The notes below the pieces were generated by a model that searched no databases, had not been told where the DNA came from, and saw only the letters and a list, made by a program, of their open reading frames with translations. A stretch of 64,000 nucleotides of DNA, taken from the NCBI GenBank assembly GCA_025057635.1, contig JANXBD010000004.1, positions 1 through 64,000 on the forward strand, read 5' to 3'. This DNA comes from Thermoflexus sp. (lineage in GTDB: Bacteria > Chloroflexota > Anaerolineae > Thermoflexales > Thermoflexaceae). This document shows, piece by piece, positions 20,094-29,524 of the stretch. The position numbers and the translations under genes were made by a program. Positions within the stretch are counted from its first letter, which is position 1; the number at the start of each line of letters is the position of its first letter.

Positions 20094-20498
20094 TCACTCC
20101 GCTTCCAAGAAGCGCTGCAAAGCCTCTTGAAGCCGTCGGGCGAGCAGGAGAACCTCCTCCGGAGCGGCGCGACCCGCCGTCCGATCCTGAAGCCTCTGGA
20201 AGTCCGCCTGCAATTGTCGCACTTCGACCGGACGGGTCAACGCCAGATGCCCTGCCGCCTGATCAAACGCGGAGCGCGCCCGCTGCAGCGCTCCCTGCGC
20301 CTCATCGGGCGCGGTCGGATAGGTTTGCAGGAAAAGATCGAGCTGGCGGACGGCCTCTTGAAGCTCCCGGCGCGCGAGCCGTGCGGTTTCCGCTTCCGTG
20401 CGGGGCCGTATGGCCCAAGCCAGGCCCCCCAGGAGACCCACGATGGTGGCTGTGCCCAGCAGGATGGGCACCCAGTGAGCTCGAAGCCAGAGTATCAT
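20094..20498 (-). CDS. Hypothetical protein, one N-terminal TM helix plus coiled-coil-like helical region
   Basis: MILWLRAHWVPILLGTATIVGLLGGLAWAIRPRTEAETARLARRELQEAVRQLDLFLQTYP... Confidence 0.6.
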   Translation of the reverse strand: MILWLRAHWVPILLGTATIVGLLGGLAWAIRPRTEAETARLARRELQEAVRQLDLFLQTYPTAPDEAQGALQRARSAFDQAAGHLALTRPVEVRQLQADFQRLQDRTAGRAAPEEVLLLARRLQEALQRFLEAE

Positions 20499-20623
20499 AG
20501 TTCCTCCGAAGCCAATGTCGCAGCAGGGTGATGGGGTTGAGAGACGGATGGGGCCGCCGAAGACGGCCTCGCCCACTTCTCCCTGAGCAGTTATCTTAAC
20601 CCGTTTGACCGAGAGTTCCAACC

Positions 20624-22837
20624 GTGAGAAGGCTGGGATTATTGCTGCTCTCCTTTTTAATGATCGGGCTTCTCTTCCAGCTCACCGTGCCCCTCTTTGA
20701 GACGCCAGATGAGATCTGGCATATCGGCCTAGCCGCCCATCTGGCGCGAGGAGGATCATTGCCGATACAGGTGCCAGGGGAGGACACACCCTGGCGTCAG
20801 GAAGGAAGCCAGCCGCCCCTGTATTACATGCTCCTGGCTGCCCTCACCCGCGTGCTCCATCTGCCCCTGGAGGATCTGGATCGGGTTCTGATCGTGAACC
20901 GTCATCCGTCCCCCGGCAACGCTGCTCTTCCGGACAACAAGAACATGGCCCTTCACGGATCGTGGGAGCGCTTTCCCTGGCAGGGAGCTGTCCTCACCCT
21001 CCATCTCTGGCGGCTGTTCTCGCTGGTCCTGGGGATGATCGCCCTGGTCGCGATCTACGGTGCCCTTCGGACGATGGCCCCGGATCGGCCGCGCTGGGCC
21101 ATCGGGACCGCTGCCCTGGTGGCGTGGAACCCGATGTTTCCCTTCATCATGGGCGCAGTGAACAACGATGTCCTGGTGAATACACTCTCCGCGGTTGCCC
21201 TCTGGCTGCTGGCCCTGATCTGGCGAAAAGGACCTTCAGGGTTTCGCCTGATCCTGCTGGGGCTGATCCTGGGGATGGCGGCCCTGAGCAAACTCAGCGG
21301 GCTCGCCCTCTGGATCTTCACTCCAGGCGTCCTCGTCTTGCTCTGGAACAGGCATCGATGGAGCCGATGGGGCCTTCTTCAAGCCCTCGCCCTAATCTAC
21401 GGGCTGGCCGGCCTGGTCTCCGGATGGTGGTTCGCGCGCAACTTCATGCTGTATGGGGATCCCACCGGATTGAACGTCATGCTGGAGATCTTCGGCCGCC
21501 GATCCCCTCCCCACAACCTGGCAGAGCTGCTTTCGGAGATGCGCGGGCTGATCTGGTCGTTCTGGGGAGTATGGGGATGGTTCAACATCGTCGCCGATCC
21601 GCCGGTTTACTTGTTCCTGGAGCTTTGGGGCGTCTTATCCGTGATGGGCGCCATCTTCACGGGGGCCAGGGCCTGGCGTCAGCCGGACCGCGAGCTTCGG
21701 GCGCTGTGGGCGGGCGCGCTGGGCTACACCGGCCTGGTCCTCCTCGGGCTGCTTCGGTGGACCTCGTTGACCTCTGCTTCCCAGGGGCGGTTATTGTTCC
21801 CGGCGATTGGGCCGATCGCCTGGATGCTCTGGGCCGGTTGGGAATACTGGGTCCGTCGATGGGCCCGGGGCAAGTCCGCAGGATGGGTGTGGGCTCCAGC
21901 GGTGATCTGGATGGGGATCGCGTGGATAGCGCCCCTTCGCTACATCTGGCCGACCTATGCAGGGCCATCCACGTGGACAGCGCTCCCGGCTCAGGCCCGC
22001 ATGGTCGATGGGGTGTTCGGAGATCATTTGCGGCTGGTGGCCTATCTTCCGGGCTCTGCCGCGCCCGGACAGCGCCTTCCGTTCACGCTGTTCTGGGAAT
22101 GCCTGCAACCCACGGAGCGGCCCTGGAGCGTGTTCCTCCATCCGGTCCAGACTCCCCGTGTGCATGATGTTCGGCAGGTGGATCGCCATCCAGGCCGGGG
22201 CCTGTTTTCCACCACCGACTGCCGGCCGGGCTTCCGGTTCGTGGATCCCTACTGGGTGACGGTGGGCTTCGACAACGAGGTTCCGGCCGTCCTCCGCTTG
22301 CGCATCGGGATGTGGGATCTCGACAGCGGTTGGATCGCCCCGATTCGGGATGGCCAGGGGCAGCCCATCGATTACCTGATCCTGGAGGCCGGGAAGATCC
22401 GGGGGCGGACGCCGCTCTCGCCCACCCAGTTGATCGACGCGCGTGTCGGCCCGGCTCGCCTGATCGGCGTGGATCGCCCGATGGAAGTCCGCCCGGGGGA
22501 GACCTTCACCGTCACACTTTACTGGGAGGTGGAAGCGGCGCCCGTGGAGGACTGGCGGGTGTTTGTGCATGTGGGGGATCCCGATCGCCCGCCGCTGCTC
22601 CAGCATGACGGCCCTCCCGTGCAGGATGATCTTCCCGCCCGCTGGTGGGAGCTGGGGGATCAATTCGCGGACCCTCATCCTTTGAAGATCCCACCCGATT
22701 TCCTACATGGGGTTTACGCACTGCGGGCCGGCCTCTACCGCCCAGATGGGCTACGGGCCGAAGTGACGGGCCCGCAAGGCGAGCGCCCGCCTCACCGGGC
22801 CGTGGAGCTGGGGATCCTTCGTGTAGTCTCTCCCTGA
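20624..22837 (+). CDS. Polytopic membrane protein, GT39/DUF2142-like glycosyltransferase with C-terminal beta-rich domain
   Basis: 737 aa; FETPDEIWHIGLAAHLARGG...EGSQPPLYYMLLAAL... PMT/ArnT-like N-terminus, many TM helices. Confidence 0.7.
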   Translation: MRRLGLLLLSFLMIGLLFQLTVPLFETPDEIWHIGLAAHLARGGSLPIQVPGEDTPWRQEGSQPPLYYMLLAALTRVLHLPLEDLDRVLIVNRHPSPGNAALPDNKNMALHGSWERFPWQGAVLTLHLWRLFSLVLGMIALVAIYGALRTMAPDRPRWAIGTAALVAWNPMFPFIMGAVNNDVLVNTLSAVALWLLALIWRKGPSGFRLILLGLILGMAALSKLSGLALWIFTPGVLVLLWNRHRWSRWGLLQALALIYGLAGLVSGWWFARNFMLYGDPTGLNVMLEIFGRRSPPHNLAELLSEMRGLIWSFWGVWGWFNIVADPPVYLFLELWGVLSVMGAIFTGARAWRQPDRELRALWAGALGYTGLVLLGLLRWTSLTSASQGRLLFPAIGPIAWMLWAGWEYWVRRWARGKSAGWVWAPAVIWMGIAWIAPLRYIWPTYAGPSTWTALPAQARMVDGVFGDHLRLVAYLPGSAAPGQRLPFTLFWECLQPTERPWSVFLHPVQTPRVHDVRQVDRHPGRGLFSTTDCRPGFRFVDPYWVTVGFDNEVPAVLRLRIGMWDLDSGWIAPIRDGQGQPIDYLILEAGKIRGRTPLSPTQLIDARVGPARLIGVDRPMEVRPGETFTVTLYWEVEAAPVEDWRVFVHVGDPDRPPLLQHDGPPVQDDLPARWWELGDQFADPHPLKIPPDFLHGVYALRAGLYRPDGLRAEVTGPQGERPPHRAVELGILRVVSP

Positions 22838-22920
22838 TGGGTTATAATTTCTTTATAGCCATAATCGATAATACCAGCGAATTACGCAGGGCATCCCATT
22901 TCGGCTGGGCGGAAGATCTC

Positions 22921-22971
22921 CTCACCCCATTCCCTCTCTCCCACAAGAAGAGAGGGGAAAGGGGGTGGGGC
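22921..22971. repeat. GC-rich imperfect palindrome
   Basis: ctCACCCCaTTCCCTCTCTcccacaagaAGAGAGGGGAAagGGGGTGggg, intergenic. Confidence 0.55.
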
Positions 22972-23207
22972 GGCAGCTTCCCTGTCGTCCCTAAATTTCT
23001 CCTTGTCCTTTGCCAGAAGAGAGAAGAGGCGAGGGAGATGAGAGGAGCAGATCCGCCCTCCAGGTTATTCCTGCCGCGGGACCACTGCAATCCGTTTCCG
23101 TCTATTTTTGTGCGAGGTATATAGAGCTTCGGCTAGTCGGTGATCTACCAAGCTCCGAAAAGGGCCTTGCCCGCTACGATACGGACACTACTCAAGGGGA
23201 TCTCGAG

Positions 23208-23678
23208 ATGGATCTCACGGATTTGATTTTGCTTCCGGTGGCTTTCCTGGGTGCGACGGTAGCCGCCTTCTGGCTAAGCATGGTGATCTGGACGTTCCGG
23301 GACATCCGATCTCGGACCCGGGATCTACCCACCCAATTTTTAGCTACGTTGCTGGTGGCCGTGCTGAACGTTCCGGGATTGCTGATCTATCTGATCCTGC
23401 GGCCTCAGGAGACCCTAGCCGAAGCCTACGAACGGGCGCTGGAGGAGGAATGGATCCTGCAGAGCTTAGAGGAAATCGAGCAGTGCCCAGCTTGCAGTCG
23501 GCGGGTGAAAGCAGACTTTATCGTCTGTCCTTACTGCCACACCCACCTGAAACAACCCTGCCCTCGCTGCCAGCGGGCGTTGCGCATGGAGTGGAGCCTG
23601 TGCCCGTATTGCGGCATCACATTAGGTGCTCCCACCCCATCGCCAACAGCATCCACTTCAGCGCGCGGGCACCAGTGA
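23208..23678 (+). CDS. Membrane protein with C-terminal double zinc ribbon
   Basis: MDLTDLILLPVAFLGATVAAFWLSMVIWTFRDIRSRTRD..., then CPACSRRVKADFIVCPYCHTHLKQPCPRCQRALRMEWSLCPYCG (four CxxC pairs). Confidence 0.75.
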   Translation: MDLTDLILLPVAFLGATVAAFWLSMVIWTFRDIRSRTRDLPTQFLATLLVAVLNVPGLLIYLILRPQETLAEAYERALEEEWILQSLEEIEQCPACSRRVKADFIVCPYCHTHLKQPCPRCQRALRMEWSLCPYCGITLGAPTPSPTASTSARGHQ

Positions 23679-24787
23679 AGGGATTGTGTCAGAATCACCG
23701 AGCTTTACTGACTTCCGCGGCTGGAAACCTTGGGATAAACTTCCGACAGAGCCCAAGGAGGCCGATCTGCCGATGAGAGGAGGGTGATCCAGCTGGCATG
23801 ACGGCGCTGCTGGCTGTCGACGTGGTTTACGAAGGCTCAGCGCTTCTGGCGGCCTGACGCCGAGATGGTCTGCCTCGCGTTGCGCTCTTAGGTGCCCGAC
23901 CAGAAGGTCTCTGAACGGCGGGGATGATCAACAAGTGAATGCGACCTAAGCATTCGTGCTCGTTCAGGAATGATCCCCACATGATGGCGACGCTGACGGC
24001 GATACTTCCTCCCTGGGGCTTCACACAGCTTGATCCTCGGGATCGATCGTTGTCTGCAAGTTATCGGCTTCTCATAATGAAAGCCCCATCCGTCTCGCCG
24101 AAGGGGGATCTTAGAGCAAGGAACGTTCTAACCCTCATATTGTAGTAAGCCACACCCAGTGATGCTCCCGCACCACTCCCCAGATCCCAGAGAACCACAC
24201 AGGGGATGTCCAGCCTTCTTGCGAGCTGAAGAGCGGCCCGCTCCATCGCTAGCAAGGGCACGATGGCACGGTCTCCCTCGGCGGATGAGCTATAGTGGAT
24301 AGCCCCCGGTGCCAGGCGGAAAATACCTAGACCCCAATGGCGGTTCAAGCAAGGCGACCGATCCCAAACTGGACTTAGATCCTTAAAACGCTGCGGCTTC
24401 CGAATTGGAGCTGAAATATCGGCGTTCGCTTATGGAACATCCCCTTATGGAACATCCCCTCTGGCTGCTCTCGATTTGGATCCCAGCCAGACTCTGAGGA
24501 ATGGCGATTATACGACTGAGATTTCATAGGTCTGGGATGGAGCAAGGCCATTGGCGCGACTCAAGATGCCCTTGGACCCATCCGATTCGTGGCTTTCCCA
24601 AGAGCACACGCCGGGCCTCAGGCCTCGCGCTGAATTCTTGCTTGCGGCTCACTGTGGGAACAAGGCCGAAACTCCTTCAACAGCCAATGGGGCCTCAGAA
24701 GAGCTGATGCTGAATCGACTTGGAAGGAGAAATCTGAGGTCTACCGAATCCAGATTATAATAAACAAATAGGAAAGGCGGTGGCGAC

Positions 24788-27001
24788 ATGGTGGGCGTCC
24801 AGAATCCTACGACCCTCGAGTTCCTACTGGAACGGATTCAGGATCCCCTGAGCCCTTCGGATCGAGAGCGGATCGAGCGGGCTTATCAGTTCGCGGGATG
24901 GGCTCATGCTCATCAGACCCGCGCCTCGGGAGAGCCGTATTTGTATCATTGCTTAGCCGTGGCGAGCATTCTGGCCGAGCTCCGCATGGATCCTCCAGTG
25001 ATCGCGGCCGGCCTGCTCCATGACGTCGCTGAAGACACAGGGGTCACCCTGGAAGATATCCGGCGGGAATTTGGAGAAGAAATCGCCCGTCTGGTCGATG
25101 GGGTCACCAAGCTGAAATACATCGATCGCCTCCGCGCCCAGCCGGAGGATGGGGAGGCCCGTCGCACCGCTCGAGATGAGCAGAGCGCTGAGAACATCCG
25201 CAAAATCTTCTTCGCTATGGTAGAAGATCCCCGGGTGGTGCTGATCAAGCTGGCGGATCGCCTCCACAACATGCGCACCTTAGGAGCGCTTCCCCCTGAG
25301 AAGCAACGGCGGATTGCCCGTGAGACGCTGGAGATCTATGCTCCTCTGGCCAACCGCCTAGGGATCTGGCAGCTGAAGTGGGAACTAGAGGATCTGGCCT
25401 TCCGCTACTTGGAGCCGGAGAAGTATCGGGAGATCGCCCGGGCCATCGATGAACGCCGAGCGGAACGGGAGCGTCATATCCGGCAGATTGTCGAGCGGAT
25501 CAAAGCTCGCCTAGCCGAAGAAGGGATCCAGGCCGAGGTCACCGGCCGGGCCAAGCACATCTACAGCATCTACCGCAAAATGCTCCGCAAGGGGGTCTCC
25601 TTCGACCAGGTCTACGATGTGCGGGCCGTCCGCATCATCGTGAACACAATCCCGGAATGCTACCAGGTCCTGGGCATCATCCACTCCATGTGGCGACCCA
25701 TTCCGAAGGAGTTCGACGACTACATCGCCAATCCCAAGGATAACTCCTACCGTAGCCTGCACACGGCGGTGATGCTGGAGGACGGCAAAACCTTAGAGGT
25801 GCAAATCCGCACTTGGGAGATGCACTGGGAGGCCGAATACGGTATCGCCGCCCACTGGATCTATAAGGAGCGCGTTTCCCGACGCGACCTCGCTTACGAG
25901 CGCAAAGTGGCCTGGTTGCGCTCCCTGATGGAATGGCGTAACGAGGTGGCCTCTGCTCGCGAGTTCGTGGAGTCTCTCAAAACCGACGTCTTCGAGGATC
26001 GAATCTATGTGTTCACCCCCAAAGGGGACGTGATCGACCTGCCCCGGGGGAGCACTCCCATCGATTTCGCCTATCATATCCACACTGAGCTCGGGCATCG
26101 CTGTCGCGGTGCCCGAGTGAACGGCAAATGGGTTCCCCTGAACTATGTCCTTCAAATGGGGGACCAGGTGGAGATCATCCCGGCTAAGCACGGCGGCCCC
26201 AGCCGAGACTGGCTGGATCCGGCCAAGGGCTACGTCAAGACCTCTCGCGCCCGACAAAAGATCCGCCAGTGGTTCAAGCAACAGGGTCGAGCCCAGAACA
26301 TCCTCCACGGTCGGGAGATCTTAGCCCAGGAAATCCGACGCTTAGGGGTCCCCTTCTCGGTCGACGAGGCCCTCCGACGGCTGTTCGATGAGTTCCGGGA
26401 GTCCGGTTATAAGGAGCCCGATGATCTGCTAGCGGCCATCGGGTGGGGGGATATTTCTCCTGAGCAACTGGCCCCTCGCCTGATCCGGATGGAAGAAGAA
26501 CGTCGTCGGGAGGAACAAAAGTCCACGTCCGAACTTCCCACCCCTACTGAGCGCTATGAGGCCTCCCCGCCCGTGCTGGTGGAGAATAACCCTCAGGGCC
26601 TTCTGATGCAACTAGCCCGCTGTTGCAACCCGGTGCCCGGGGATGAAGTAATCGGATATATCACCCGCAACCGGGGGATCACCATTCACCGCCGCAATTG
26701 CCCCAACGTTCTGAACATCCGCATCCCCGAGCGCCTCATCGAGGTGCAGTTCCCTGCCGGGGAGAAGGGATACCCCGTTGAAATCGAGATCGTGGCTATC
26801 GACCGGGTGGGCCTGCTTCACGAAATCAGTGGCGTGTTGAAGGACGAGCAGATCAACATCGCCCGGATTACAGTGGACACACGGAACGGCTTCGCGGTCT
26901 TCCAGGCCACTCTGGAAGTCCGCTCGGTGGCCCAGCTACATCGAGCGCTGACCCGAATCGAGCAGATCGCAAATGTCCGCGAGGCTTATCGCCGTCGCTA
27001 A
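24788..27001 (+). CDS. Bifunctional (p)ppGpp synthetase/hydrolase (RelA/SpoT)
   Basis: 737 aa; HDVAEDTG hydrolase HD motif, synthetase region, TGS (RIYVFTPKGDVIDLPRGSTPIDFAYHIHTELGHRCRGARVNG), ACT. Confidence 0.95.
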   Translation: MVGVQNPTTLEFLLERIQDPLSPSDRERIERAYQFAGWAHAHQTRASGEPYLYHCLAVASILAELRMDPPVIAAGLLHDVAEDTGVTLEDIRREFGEEIARLVDGVTKLKYIDRLRAQPEDGEARRTARDEQSAENIRKIFFAMVEDPRVVLIKLADRLHNMRTLGALPPEKQRRIARETLEIYAPLANRLGIWQLKWELEDLAFRYLEPEKYREIARAIDERRAERERHIRQIVERIKARLAEEGIQAEVTGRAKHIYSIYRKMLRKGVSFDQVYDVRAVRIIVNTIPECYQVLGIIHSMWRPIPKEFDDYIANPKDNSYRSLHTAVMLEDGKTLEVQIRTWEMHWEAEYGIAAHWIYKERVSRRDLAYERKVAWLRSLMEWRNEVASAREFVESLKTDVFEDRIYVFTPKGDVIDLPRGSTPIDFAYHIHTELGHRCRGARVNGKWVPLNYVLQMGDQVEIIPAKHGGPSRDWLDPAKGYVKTSRARQKIRQWFKQQGRAQNILHGREILAQEIRRLGVPFSVDEALRRLFDEFRESGYKEPDDLLAAIGWGDISPEQLAPRLIRMEEERRREEQKSTSELPTPTERYEASPPVLVENNPQGLLMQLARCCNPVPGDEVIGYITRNRGITIHRRNCPNVLNIRIPERLIEVQFPAGEKGYPVEIEIVAIDRVGLLHEISGVLKDEQINIARITVDTRNGFAVFQATLEVRSVAQLHRALTRIEQIANVREAYRRR

Positions 27002-27064
27002 AGAACGCGAAAGAAGAACGCGGCTTCGCTCCATCTGCCTACCCTCTCGATCCTTTCCACAGCG

Positions 27065-27092
27065 CCCCTCCGGTTTTAGGAGGGGATCTTTT
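27065..27092 (+). terminator. Intrinsic terminator downstream of relA/spoT
   Basis: CCCCTCC-GGTTTTA-GGAGGGG followed by ATCTTTTC. Confidence 0.7.
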
Positions 27093-27886
27093 CATTTCAC
27101 CAGCCCTCGCTGACGAGCTACCTCGTAAAGAAGAAGGGCCCCGGCCACTGCAACGTTTAAGGACTCCATCCCCCGAGCCATTGGGATCCGCACGGTGCGA
27201 TGGGGCATGGATTGCGCCTCCGGCCCTGGACCAGCCGCTTCGCCCCCGAGGATCAGAGTCACGGGCTTCCGCCAATCCACCTCGAAGTAAGAGTAGATGC
27301 CTGTGGGCATCGCCAGCCAGATCGCAGTGCCCTCCAGGAGACGGGAGATGTCCATCCACGAGGCCTGACGCACCGGTAGAACGAAATGGGCACCTGCCCC
27401 AGCCCGCACCGCCTTCGGATGCCAGGGATCTGCGCTGCCTGGAGAGATCACCACACCCTCCACACCGGCCGCCGCCGCGCTGCGCAGCACTGCCCCGATA
27501 TTCCCCGGCTCCTGCACCCGATCCAGAAGGACTAGAAAAGTCAACCGCTCCGGCCAAGGAAGCTCTGGGATCGGTGCCACCGCAATCAACCCTTGAGGAG
27601 TCTCCGCCTCCGTGCACATTCGTAGAATCGCGGGAGCGACCTCATAACAGGGCACTTCTGCGGCCCGAAGGCGGGCCAGAGTCTCTTGGGCGCGAGGGGT
27701 GGGATTCCCATAGAAGGCGAAAACGGGCCGACAATCCGGATGCTGGGCGCTGAAACGCAACGCCTCGTCGATCAGGCGGGGGCTCTCCAGAACCATCTGC
27801 CGATACTCCCGACGCGCTTTCCGATGCTTTAGCAGCGCCCGCACCCGCTTGACCTTTTGGTTGGAGGGACTGGCAATTCGGAGCAT
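27092..27886 (-). CDS. TrmH/SpoU-family RNA 2'-O-methyltransferase
   Basis: MLRIASPSNQKVKRVRALLKHRKARREYRQMVLESPRLIDEAL...LVLLDRVQEPGNIGAVLRSAAAAGVEGVVISPG...LILGGEAAGPG...RIPMARGMESLNVAVAGALLLYE. Confidence 0.92.
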   Translation of the reverse strand: MLRIASPSNQKVKRVRALLKHRKARREYRQMVLESPRLIDEALRFSAQHPDCRPVFAFYGNPTPRAQETLARLRAAEVPCYEVAPAILRMCTEAETPQGLIAVAPIPELPWPERLTFLVLLDRVQEPGNIGAVLRSAAAAGVEGVVISPGSADPWHPKAVRAGAGAHFVLPVRQASWMDISRLLEGTAIWLAMPTGIYSYFEVDWRKPVTLILGGEAAGPGPEAQSMPHRTVRIPMARGMESLNVAVAGALLLYEVARQRGLVK

Positions 27887-28062
27887 CGCCGAGAGGCAAA
27901 CGCACATCTTTAAGAAGCAGGCGGGTCATTTTCAAGTAGCCCACCCCACCTTTCAACGTCGCGGGCGCGTAGTCTTACGCCCGGTCCTCTCAGACGGAGA
28001 GCACCCGCTTCTCCCTCCCCCTCCATCCGGCTCAGATGCGTGGGGGAAAGCCGAGAGAAGGA

Positions 28063-28434
28063 TTAAGCGGGCTCCAACGCCTGCAACGCCTGACGCGCAG
28101 TTTCAGCCAGCTGGGCAAAGGTTGCCGCATCCCTCACTGCTAGATCTGCTAGGATCTTACGGTTGATCGCGATCCTAGCAGCCCGCAACCCTGCGATCAA
28201 CCGGCTATACGAGAGACCATTCTGACGCGCTGCGGCATTGATCCGCATGATCCAGAGGCGGCGAAAATCCCGCTTGCGTTCCCGCCGGTGGCGATAGGCA
28301 TAAGCTAAGGATTTAATCATCGCCTCGTGGGCTCGTCGATAATGCCGACTGCGAGACCCTCGTTGGCCCTCAACATGTTTCAAAACCTTCTTGTGGCGAC
28401 GGCGATTGGTCACACTGCTTTTTACACGAGTCAT
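28063..28434 (-). CDS. rplT: 50S ribosomal protein L20
   Basis: [80 protein letters not shown]. Confidence 0.97.
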   Translation of the reverse strand: MTRVKSSVTNRRRHKKVLKHVEGQRGSRSRHYRRAHEAMIKSLAYAYRHRRERKRDFRRLWIMRINAAARQNGLSYSRLIAGLRAARIAINRKILADLAVRDAATFAQLAETARQALQALEPA

Positions 28435-28529
28435 TGCGACTTTCCCCCGATCGTTTATGCCCATGATTCCGTTCGACTGCGCTGGGCCGCAGCAAGAGGG
28501 CAAATCCCTTTCAGCGCGCGCCGGCCCAT

Positions 28530-28565
28530 AAAGAAGGCTGGGGCGCCGTGTTTAGGCGGCGCCCC
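28530..28565 (-). terminator. Strong hairpin with T-rich 3' flank between rpmI and rplT
   Basis: Minus strand GGGGCGCCG-CCTAAACA-CGGCGCCCCAGCCTTCTTT, 9-bp perfect stem. Confidence 0.65.
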
Positions 28566-28610
28566 GGTCGTGAAATTCAGACTAAGATTCATAGCCAGGA
28601 AGCTTAGATC

Positions 28611-28636
28611 AAAAAGGCAACCAGCCAAGCTGTTCC
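28611..28636 (-). terminator. Second terminator-like hairpin immediately after rpmI
   Basis: Minus strand GGGAACAGC-TTG-GCTGGTTGCC-TTTTT; stem has a G bulge and one mismatch, and a 5-T run. Confidence 0.6.
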
Positions 28637-28643
28637 CTCTGAT

Positions 28644-28847
28644 CTAGTCTAGATACGGGGCCAGCCGCTTCACTTGTTTATAAACAGAAGGCTCGTTCAC
28701 CGTCAACATCTCATCGTAGAGCCGCTTCGTGCGTTTCGCACGCTTGCGACGCAGATGGCTGCGGCCAACTTTTGCACGCAACAGTTTCCCGCCTCCAGTA
28801 TACCGAAGCCGCTTAGCGGTCGCCTTATGTGTCCGAATTTTTGGCAC
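28644..28847 (-). CDS. rpmI: 50S ribosomal protein L35
   Basis: MPKIRTHKATAKRLRYTGGGKLLRAKVGRSHLRRKRAKRTKRLYDEM. Confidence 0.96.
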   Translation of the reverse strand: MPKIRTHKATAKRLRYTGGGKLLRAKVGRSHLRRKRAKRTKRLYDEMLTVNEPSVYKQVKRLAPYLD

Positions 28848-29415
28848 TTTCGATTACCTCCGAACTGGATTCCGCCTTTCGTTCCACGGATAGCCCTCCC
28901 TTCCGGCGCAGAGGGGCCAGCACCATCACTATGCTCTGCCCTTCCACGCTAGGTGGCGTCTCCATCGTTCCCACATCGGCCACCTGTTCTGCAAAACGCT
29001 GCAACATCTCTATTCCTAGTTGCAGGTGCATCATCTCCCGCCCACGCATCCGAACCTGAACCTTCACCTTATTTCCATCATTAAGAAAGCGCCGGGCATC
29101 CCGCACCTTGAATCCTATATGATGAGGATCCGTAGTCGGGCGCAGGCGAATCTCTTTCACCACGATCTGCTTAAGCGCTTTGCGAGCCTCCCGTTCCTTC
29201 TTGGCCTGTTCGTAGAGGAACTTGCCGTAGTCCATAATGCGGCAGACCGGCGGATCTGCCTGGGGAGCTACCTCCACCAGATCCAAGCCATGTTGACGCG
29301 CGGCAGCGAGAGCCTCTATCAGGGAAACCACACCCATCTGCTTTCCATCCGGGCCGATCAACCGAACCTGCCGCGCCCGGATTGCCTCATTCACACGATG
29401 CTTTCGCGCCGAAAT
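28825..29415 (-). CDS. infC: Translation initiation factor IF-3 (AUU start)
   Basis: Family N-terminus xHRVNEAIRARQVRLIGPDGKQMGVV. The ORF-track 'M' at 29394 is an internal GTG (the V of RVNE). Seven codons upstream is ATT (29415-29413), 5 nt after AGAGGAGG. Confidence 0.9.
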   Translation of the reverse strand: MSARKHRVNEAIRARQVRLIGPDGKQMGVVSLIEALAAARQHGLDLVEVAPQADPPVCRIMDYGKFLYEQAKKEREARKALKQIVVKEIRLRPTTDPHHIGFKVRDARRFLNDGNKVKVQVRMRGREMMHLQLGIEMLQRFAEQVADVGTMETPPSVEGQSIVMVLAPLRRKGGLSVERKAESSSEVIESAKNSDT

Positions 29416-29450
29416 ATGATCCTCCTCTTGGAAACAGGATCTGGCAAAAG

Positions 29451-29479
29451 ATCATAGCATAGGGCTGCCCGAGCGTCAA
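29451..29479 (-). promoter_or_regulatory. Promoter of infC-rpmI-rplT
   Basis: Minus strand TTGACG (29479-29474), 17-nt spacer, TATGAT (29456-29451). Confidence 0.8.
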
Positions 29480-29524
29480 ACCCAACACCCTCTCTCCCCA
29501 GTAAGGACAACGCATATGGCAAAC

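Noticed and set aside
24061-24348. 95-aa minus ORF (MNRHWGLGIFRLAPGAIHYSSS...) as a gene
   Set aside because: No recognisable family, no clear SD, located in a region of scattered short ORFs; kept only as non-coding/decayed sequence.
29394-29394. GTG start of infC from the ORF track
   Set aside because: The GTG encodes the conserved Val of RVNE and has no well-placed SD; the ATT seven codons upstream has both.
29416-29450. Bacillus-type L20 leader upstream of infC
   Set aside because: The predicted transcript leader is only ~30 nt, too short for that structure.
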